A stretch of 11,719 nucleotides of DNA from the NCBI GenBank assembly GCA_002398565.1, contig DGZP01000018.1, forward strand, positions 1 through 11,719, given 5' to 3'. How positions within the stretch are numbered: position 1 is the first letter of the stretch; each line of letters opens with the position of its first letter. The DNA is from Proteiniphilum sp. UBA4977. GTDB taxonomy: Bacteria > Bacteroidota > Bacteroidia > Bacteroidales > Dysgonomonadaceae. Both the position numbers and the translations under genes were made by a program. Under the pieces are notes generated by a model. The model was not told where the DNA came from and did no database searches. It was given only the letters and a program-made list of their open reading frames with translations. Of the stretch, positions 8,379-11,719 are shown one piece after another.

Positions 8379-9449
8379 ATGAAGAAAGTGGAGACAGGCG
8401 ACAAAGTGCGTTTTCTGAATACTGTAGGTGGAGGTGTTGTGAAAGGTTTTCTCAACAAACAGCTGGTGATTGTAGAGGATGAGCACGGATTTGAGGTCCC
8501 CGTACTCATTTCAGAGTGCGTGGTTGTCGAATCTGCCGGAAATGAGAAGCTGGGACAGACTCCAGAAAACAAAGAGACGGTGGCGGAGAAAGATCATTAT
8601 CCTTCCCTGCCTGAAGTGAAAGTAAAAGTACCGGAGGCAGTACAGGAAACATCCGGGGGAGAAGAGATCACTGCTTGCCTGGCCTTCCTGCCCACAGATG
8701 TGAAGAATCTCTCGATTTCAGCCTACGAATGTTATTTTGTGAACGACAGCAACTATTACTTGTTTTTCAATTATATGAGTCGCGAAAACAATACATGGAA
8801 AAGTCGTTACAGCGGTTCCATAGAGCCGAATACCAAGATTTTTCTGGAAGAATTTGATAAAACGGTGCTCAATGAAATTGAAAAAGTGTCTGTCCAGTTT
8901 ATCGCTTTCAAACATCAAAAACCTTTTCACTTCAAGAATCCCTGTTCCGTGGAATTACGTATTGACACGGTAAAGTTTTACAAACTACACAGTTTCAGGG
9001 AGAACGACTACTTTGAGGATGATGCACTACTCTATTTTATCGTGCAGAATGATGTCCCCGAGAGGGAGATGCTGGTCTCCGCAGGAGACCTTGAACGTGC
9101 CATCAGGGATAAGAAGTCCGGTGAAAATCGCCCTCGTATTCAACGGATCGAAAAAAAAGAAAAAGATCGGCCGATCGAGATTGACCTGCATGCCGATGCA
9201 TTACTCGACTCCACAGCAGGGATGAATAATGCCGATCTGCTGGACTACCAGCTGAATAAATTCAATGAAGTGATGACCAGCCATATCAGGAATAAAAACA
9301 AAAAAATTGTATTTATTCACGGCAAAGGCGACGGAATATTAAAAAGTGCCATCCTGAAAGAATTGAAAACCAAATATCCAAAATGTTATTACCAGGACGC
9401 ATCCTTTCAGGAATACGGCTATGGAGCAACAATGGTAACAATTAAGTAA
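8379..9449 (+). CDS. DUF2027-type protein with N-terminal KOW-like and C-terminal Smr domains
   Basis: This is a 356-residue cytoplasmic protein with no signal peptide. Residues 1-50 (GDKVRFLNTVGGGVV ... VEDEHGFEVPVL) read like a small KOW/SH3-like beta fold. Residues about 51-95 are charged and low in complexity, 96-230 are a globular beta-rich part (ITACLAFLP ...), and 240-265 are a highly charged linker. Residues 266-356 are an Smr domain with D269-L-H271 and the H314-G-K-G317 signature. Smr domains in MutS2 and in SmrA/SmrB are nucleases or nucleic-acid binders; SmrB cuts mRNA at collided ribosomes. The layout resembles bacteroidal DUF2027 proteins, whose role is not known to me. The frame can be opened from TTG at 8331, but that codon lies inside the predicted -7 box. 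ATG at 8379 begins directly at the conserved GDKVRFLN block. The lipoprotein gene follows after 6 nt. Confidence 0.85.
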   Translation: MKKVETGDKVRFLNTVGGGVVKGFLNKQLVIVEDEHGFEVPVLISECVVVESAGNEKLGQTPENKETVAEKDHYPSLPEVKVKVPEAVQETSGGEEITACLAFLPTDVKNLSISAYECYFVNDSNYYLFFNYMSRENNTWKSRYSGSIEPNTKIFLEEFDKTVLNEIEKVSVQFIAFKHQKPFHFKNPCSVELRIDTVKFYKLHSFRENDYFEDDALLYFIVQNDVPEREMLVSAGDLERAIRDKKSGENRPRIQRIEKKEKDRPIEIDLHADALLDSTAGMNNADLLDYQLNKFNEVMTSHIRNKNKKIVFIHGKGDGILKSAILKELKTKYPKCYYQDASFQEYGYGATMVTIK

Positions 9450-9455
9450 AAACTT

Positions 9456-10049
9456 ATGATGAAGAAAAATATCACAATCCTCATTGTGGCTGTCATGCTT
9501 ACAGGCTGCAACGTTATGAACCAGATTGGAGGCGCTATTCAGCTCTCTCAGAGCGAATACAGGTATCACTCCCTGAATAATATTCTACTGGCAGATATAA
9601 ACCTGGGTGACGCATCCAGCATCTCCGTCTCCAACCTGGCTTCAATAGCCACGGTGCTGGCCAGGGGAGCCTCAATGCAGTCCATTCCTTTCAGCATGAC
9701 CCTGAACATGGACGTGACCAATCCAAACAGTTCGGCTGCCTTTCTCGATGCCCTTGATTACGCCATTCAAATAAATGACATGGAATTTGTGGAAGGGAAA
9801 ATGGATATCCCCATCCGCATTGAACCAGGGGAAACCAAGGTCGTGGGCATTCCCGTAAGCGTGGATCTGAAAAATCTGATGAACCGTTATTCACAGGAAC
9901 GGGTAACCAATGAAATGAGTGCCTTTCTGGGGATTACCCCCAACGAGACGTCGGTATCGGTAAAACTATGGCCTAAATTTACGGTCGGAGGCACCCTTGT
10001 AAAGGTACCTGCTGCAATTCCCGTGGTTTTCAAGTTCGGGGGAAAATAA
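9456..10049 (+). CDS. Lipoprotein with LEA14/WHy-like (LEA type 2) domain
   Basis: This 197-residue protein begins with a lipoprotein signal: MMKK, a short hydrophobic run, then LTGC with Cys18 as the lipidation site. Residues after Cys are NVMNQIGG, without the acidic cluster of the Bacteroidota surface-export signal, so it probably faces the periplasm. The body has the pattern of a LEA type 2/WHy domain: a strand ending in DVTNPNS (about 86-92), then LDYAIQIND, an EGK segment, and IEPGETKVVGIPVSVDL. Such domains are extracytoplasmic immunoglobulin-like folds with unclear roles, linked to stress in plants. Two ATG codons (9456 and 9459) are equally possible starts and change one residue only. 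It lies 6 nt after the Smr gene and is probably in the same transcript. It could be a general envelope lipoprotein; the domain call is from pattern only. Confidence 0.75.
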   Translation: MMKKNITILIVAVMLTGCNVMNQIGGAIQLSQSEYRYHSLNNILLADINLGDASSISVSNLASIATVLARGASMQSIPFSMTLNMDVTNPNSSAAFLDALDYAIQINDMEFVEGKMDIPIRIEPGETKVVGIPVSVDLKNLMNRYSQERVTNEMSAFLGITPNETSVSVKLWPKFTVGGTLVKVPAAIPVVFKFGGK

Positions 10050-10068
10050 CGCAGTACAACGCCCGTTA
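10047..10068. repeat. Short inverted repeat joining two convergent stop codons
   Basis: TAACG (10047-10051) and CGTTA (10064-10068) are perfect inverted copies separated by 12 nt. Each contains the TAA stop of one of the converging genes. The stem is weak and has no T tract, so I do not call it a terminator. No other terminator is visible in the 16-nt gap, so transcripts probably run into the opposite gene. Confidence 0.3.
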
Positions 10069-10803
10069 CACCTCTTCAAATACGATGCGGGCACGGCAAA
10101 CAGTTCCTTTCCCATGTGTTTCAATCTGAAAGGCATAGTCGGCCTGTCCCTTTAACTGACGAAAGACTTCTCCCGAATCGCCGAAGGTAAGTTCTTTCAG
10201 GAAGTTGATCTCAAACCGGCGGATATGATGCCTCCGATAAAAATCGGGCGTGAAACAATCGGACAACCATTCTACATAGTGCAGGCTGTTGGCATGATTG
10301 TTTACATCAATATCGCTATATTTCACCAAAAAGCTGTTTGCCACCTCTCCCGACACATTGGGAATACGTCCCGGCTCCCCGATAGGAGTACTCTCTCCCA
10401 CAATGAAATGACGCATAGCTGGAAGTGTCTCCAGCAGCACACTGCGACGTGTACGCATGTCCATTACTGCCCAGGAGGAGGCTGCGTGCCCGATAAGATG
10501 GTCTCCACCATCAAGTATTCTGAAATTGCGGGTTGTGAAAGCGGTGCCTATATGCTCAATCCAGGTCTCAATAGTCAGGGAGTCGCTTTCGGTGGGCATT
10601 CTTTTCATATCGATCACCAGGCGTGACAAAACCCATGTAAAACAATCACTTTGCAGTTCAAGCAGGCCAAAGCCATTTTCATCGGCATTTTTTCCGGCGG
10701 TGATCAGTATGAAATTTGTGAGAGAGGCCAGAGAAACCCTTCTACGAAAATCTATGTCCTGCGCCTCTATGTCGTAACTATATTTTTTCTTCGCTGCCAT
10801 CAT
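10066..10803 (-). CDS. Acyl-ACP thioesterase (FatA/FatB-like, double hotdog)
   Basis: The enzyme hydrolyses acyl-acyl carrier protein to release free fatty acid in the cytoplasm. At 245 residues it fits the bacterial Acyl-ACP_TE family (Pfam PF01643). Seen: the first hotdog domain with TWVLSRLVIDMKRMP (56-70) and LTIETWIE (76-83), then the second with D164-I-D-V-N-N-H170-A-N, which matches the DxNxH catalytic motif (D166, N168, H170), and FEINFLKEL (197-205). By alignment from memory with the plant enzymes, E198 lines up with the plant Glu and Ile199 lies where they carry Cys, so this bacterial form appears to lack that cysteine. Chain-length preference cannot be read from sequence. Two adjacent ATG codons (10803 and 10800) could serve as start. 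A TACTTTTG box lies 17 nt upstream, so the leader is very short. It converges with the lipoprotein gene and probably forms its own transcript. Confidence 0.88.
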   Translation of the reverse strand: MMAAKKKYSYDIEAQDIDFRRRVSLASLTNFILITAGKNADENGFGLLELQSDCFTWVLSRLVIDMKRMPTESDSLTIETWIEHIGTAFTTRNFRILDGGDHLIGHAASSWAVMDMRTRRSVLLETLPAMRHFIVGESTPIGEPGRIPNVSGEVANSFLVKYSDIDVNNHANSLHYVEWLSDCFTPDFYRRHHIRRFEINFLKELTFGDSGEVFRQLKGQADYAFQIETHGKGTVCRARIVFEEV

Positions 10804-10819
10804 TCCGAATTATAATCCG

Positions 10820-10827
10820 CAAAAGTA
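10820..10827 (-). promoter_or_regulatory. Predicted -7 box of the acyl-ACP thioesterase gene
   Basis: TACTTTTG on the minus strand matches TAnnTTTG exactly and is followed by C. It lies 16 nt before the first ATG, predicting a leader of about 10 nt. No TTTG occurs at the usual -33 spacing; the region there is AT-rich around an AAGCTT palindrome. Confidence rests on the -7 match and position. Confidence 0.45.
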
Positions 10828-10863
10828 CAAAATAAAAGCTTTTTATGGGACGGTATTTATGCC

Positions 10864-10871
10864 TATCTTTG
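10864..10871 (+). promoter_or_regulatory. Predicted promoter box driving the ruvA leader
   Basis: TATCTTTG is an exact match to TAnnTTTG and is followed by T. A TTTA sequence (10842-10845) lies 18 nt upstream as a partial -33 element. The predicted start is about 10878, which is immediately before the nested stem-loop. The next certain gene, ruvA, starts some 240 nt later, so the transcript has either a long leader or another product. Confidence 0.5.
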
Positions 10872-10879
10872 TTCATGTA

Positions 10880-10937
10880 ATCCATCAGGGAACTTTTCCA
10901 AACTGGCCACGGCCAATCGGGAAGTCATATCATGGAT
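10880..10937 (+). ncRNA. Candidate structured RNA or ruvA leader element
   Basis: Three nested stems can form by eye: ATCCAT (10880-10885) with ATGGAT (10932-10937); ACTTTTC (10892-10898) with GGGAAGT (10919-10925), including two G-U pairs; and TGGC (10904-10907) with GCCA (10912-10915). Symmetrical 6-nt internal loops separate the first two. The structure starts at the predicted 5' end of the transcript. I recognise no known RNA family. It could be a 5' leader that controls ruvA or a small open frame, an independent small RNA, or chance folding. Confidence 0.3.
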
Positions 10938-11051
10938 CCAAAATGGCAGCAACCCGTAGAAGCGTACCGGACAAAGGAAAGAAATTTTCAGAAAAAACAA
11001 AAAGATATACTTTTCTCCGGTTTTTATCGTTGTAAATACGGTATTACGTAA
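10932..11051 (+). CDS. Possible small open frame, 39 residues
   Basis: The frame begins ATG at 10932 and encodes a basic, hydrophilic peptide (MDPKWQQPVEAYRTKERNF ...) ending at TAA 11049-11051. It has no signal peptide or membrane segment. A GGGAAG sequence 7 nt upstream could act as ribosome binding site, but both it and the ATG fall inside the stems described for 10880-10937. A second open frame overlaps it (10943-11035, 30 residues, MAATRRSVPDKGKK ..., also basic). Only one, or neither, can be the real product. I do not recognise either peptide, and a decayed gene remnant is also possible. Confidence 0.2.
   Translation: MDPKWQQPVEAYRTKERNFQKKQKDILFSGFYRCKYGIT
10966..11025 (+). terminator. 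Weak terminator-like inverted repeat before ruvA
   Basis: ACCGGA (10966-10971) pairs with TCCGGT (11016-11021), and five T residues follow (11021-11025). An inner GAAAG/CTTTTC pairing may extend it. The loop is long (about 44 nt), which is unusual for an intrinsic terminator, so it may be chance. If it works, the promoter at 10864 would make a small RNA of about 145 nt and ruvA would need another promoter. Confidence 0.22.
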
Positions 11052-11121
11052 TCAACACCCTGCCGTTTTCACCGTGCAAAATGAAGAGCAACGGGATAAC
11101 GGTGAATTGAATACTTCGGAT

Positions 11122-11712
11122 ATGATAGATTATATTAAGGGCGATGTGGCCGAGTTGACTCCTGCAACTGTCACCATTGAATGCGGAGGTATCGGATATC
11201 AGATGAATATCTCGCTCAACACCTATGGAGCCCTCAACAACAGGCAGGCAGAAAAACTATACGTGCACGAAGTAATCCGCGAAGATGCACATATTTTGTT
11301 CGGCTTCGTGGATAAACATGAACGGGAGCTTTTCCTGCTCCTTATTACTGTCTCGGGAGTAGGTCCCGGCACTGCACGGGTCATTCTTTCCTCCCTCAGC
11401 GCCAAAGAGCTGGAGAACGTGATTGCCACGGAAAATGCTGCCGTGTTGCAGTCAGTGAAAGGCATCGGGGCAAAAACAGCACAACGTATCATTGTAGATC
11501 TGAAAGACAAGATCAAGTTTACCGACGAGAGCGGGACCATACAGCTGCCTTCCAAAGCCGATCTTTCCGAGACAGGCCATGCGGCCGTGTCCGCACTGGT
11601 AATGCTTGGCTTTGTGCAGACAGCCTCACAAAAGGTGGTGTCAAAAATAATCAAAGAATCGCCCTCACTACCAGTTGAAGGTGTCATTAAAGAAGCTTTG
11701 AAGAGATTATAA
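11122..11712 (+). CDS. ruvA: Holliday junction branch migration complex subunit RuvA
   Basis: RuvA binds Holliday junctions as a tetramer and loads the RuvB helicase for branch migration during recombination and repair in the cytoplasm. The 196-residue product has the usual length. Seen: the N-terminal OB-fold domain (1-62, starting MIDYIKGDVAELTP and containing GGIGYQMNISLNTY), then domain II with two helix-hairpin-helix motifs, GVGPGT (79-84) and GIGAKTAQRI (114-123), an acidic/flexible linker (131-150), and the C-terminal RuvB-binding domain (about 151-196, with AVSALVMLGF). The ATG at 11122 was chosen because RuvA proteins begin at MIxYIKG. The upstream GTG at 11074 would add 16 unrelated polar residues. 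No clear Shine-Dalgarno sequence is present. The stop lies 7 nt before the window end. In several Bacteroidota the next gene is the large gliding/secretion protein sprA (sov), which cannot be seen here. Confidence 0.95.
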   Translation: MIDYIKGDVAELTPATVTIECGGIGYQMNISLNTYGALNNRQAEKLYVHEVIREDAHILFGFVDKHERELFLLLITVSGVGPGTARVILSSLSAKELENVIATENAAVLQSVKGIGAKTAQRIIVDLKDKIKFTDESGTIQLPSKADLSETGHAAVSALVMLGFVQTASQKVVSKIIKESPSLPVEGVIKEALKRL

Positions 11713-11719
11713 ACAGCGG

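Larger units (their letters stand above)
10804..11121. other. 318-nt gap between the thioesterase gene and ruvA
   Basis: The gap holds divergent promoter boxes (10820-10827 minus, 10864-10871 plus), a nested stem-loop, overlapping small open frames and a weak terminator-like repeat, each listed separately. The ruvA frame remains open upstream to GTG at 11074, but those 16 extra codons do not resemble the RuvA N-terminus. From 11052 to 11121 I see no further recognisable element. Confidence 0.6.

Noticed and set aside
11074..11121. Earlier GTG start for ruvA
   Set aside because: The added 16 residues are polar and unlike RuvA, which starts at MIxYIKG.
11223..11687. 154-codon open frame on the minus strand opposite ruvA
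   Set aside because: It is a shadow of ruvA; the serine- and threonine-rich translation is typical of antisense reading of a real gene.
1..11719. Mobile elements, CRISPR arrays, tRNA genes, toxin-antitoxin or phage-defence genes
   Set aside because: No transposase, regularly spaced repeat, cloverleaf or defence-type domain was seen, and the genes are conserved chromosomal ones.

Overview
This window looks like a chromosomal segment from a Bacteroidota bacterium, most likely order Bacteroidales. The evidence is a lipidated BamA-family protein (TamL type) directly downstream of tamB, a long-form QueA, a KOW-like/Smr (DUF2027-type) protein, a stand-alone acyl-ACP thioesterase, promoter boxes close to the Bacteroidota TAnnTTTG consensus, and mostly absent Shine-Dalgarno sequences. 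A Dysgonomonadaceae-like genus is only a guess. I see no mobile element, CRISPR array, tRNA or rRNA.

Layout. Bases 1-184 are AT-rich and non-coding, with a terminator-like hairpin for the leftward operon. On the minus strand, reading right to left, come queA (8264-7029), tamB (6919-2486) and tamL (2482-185). tamB and tamL are 3 nt apart and should work together as a translocation and assembly module linking the inner and outer membranes. queA makes the queuosine precursor in tRNA and is probably a neighbour by position only. A compact divergent promoter region (8265-8378) separates queA from a plus-strand pair, the Smr-domain protein (8379-9449) and a LEA14/WHy-like lipoprotein (9456-10049), which are 6 nt apart. 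The lipoprotein gene converges on a minus-strand acyl-ACP thioesterase gene (10803-10066). A 318-nt gap (10804-11121) then leads to plus-strand ruvA (11122-11712), a Holliday-junction branch-migration subunit. Only 7 nt remain after ruvA.

The genes are mostly conserved housekeeping and envelope functions. I do not see a clear, undescribed multi-gene system. The least explained part is the 10804-11121 gap. It has a good promoter box, a nested stem-loop right after it, two overlapping small open frames, and a possible weak terminator, all before ruvA. Other points to check are the TTG start of tamB, the mirrored TTTGC/GCAAA promoter boxes between queA and the Smr gene, and the Smr/lipoprotein pairing, whose function is unknown.
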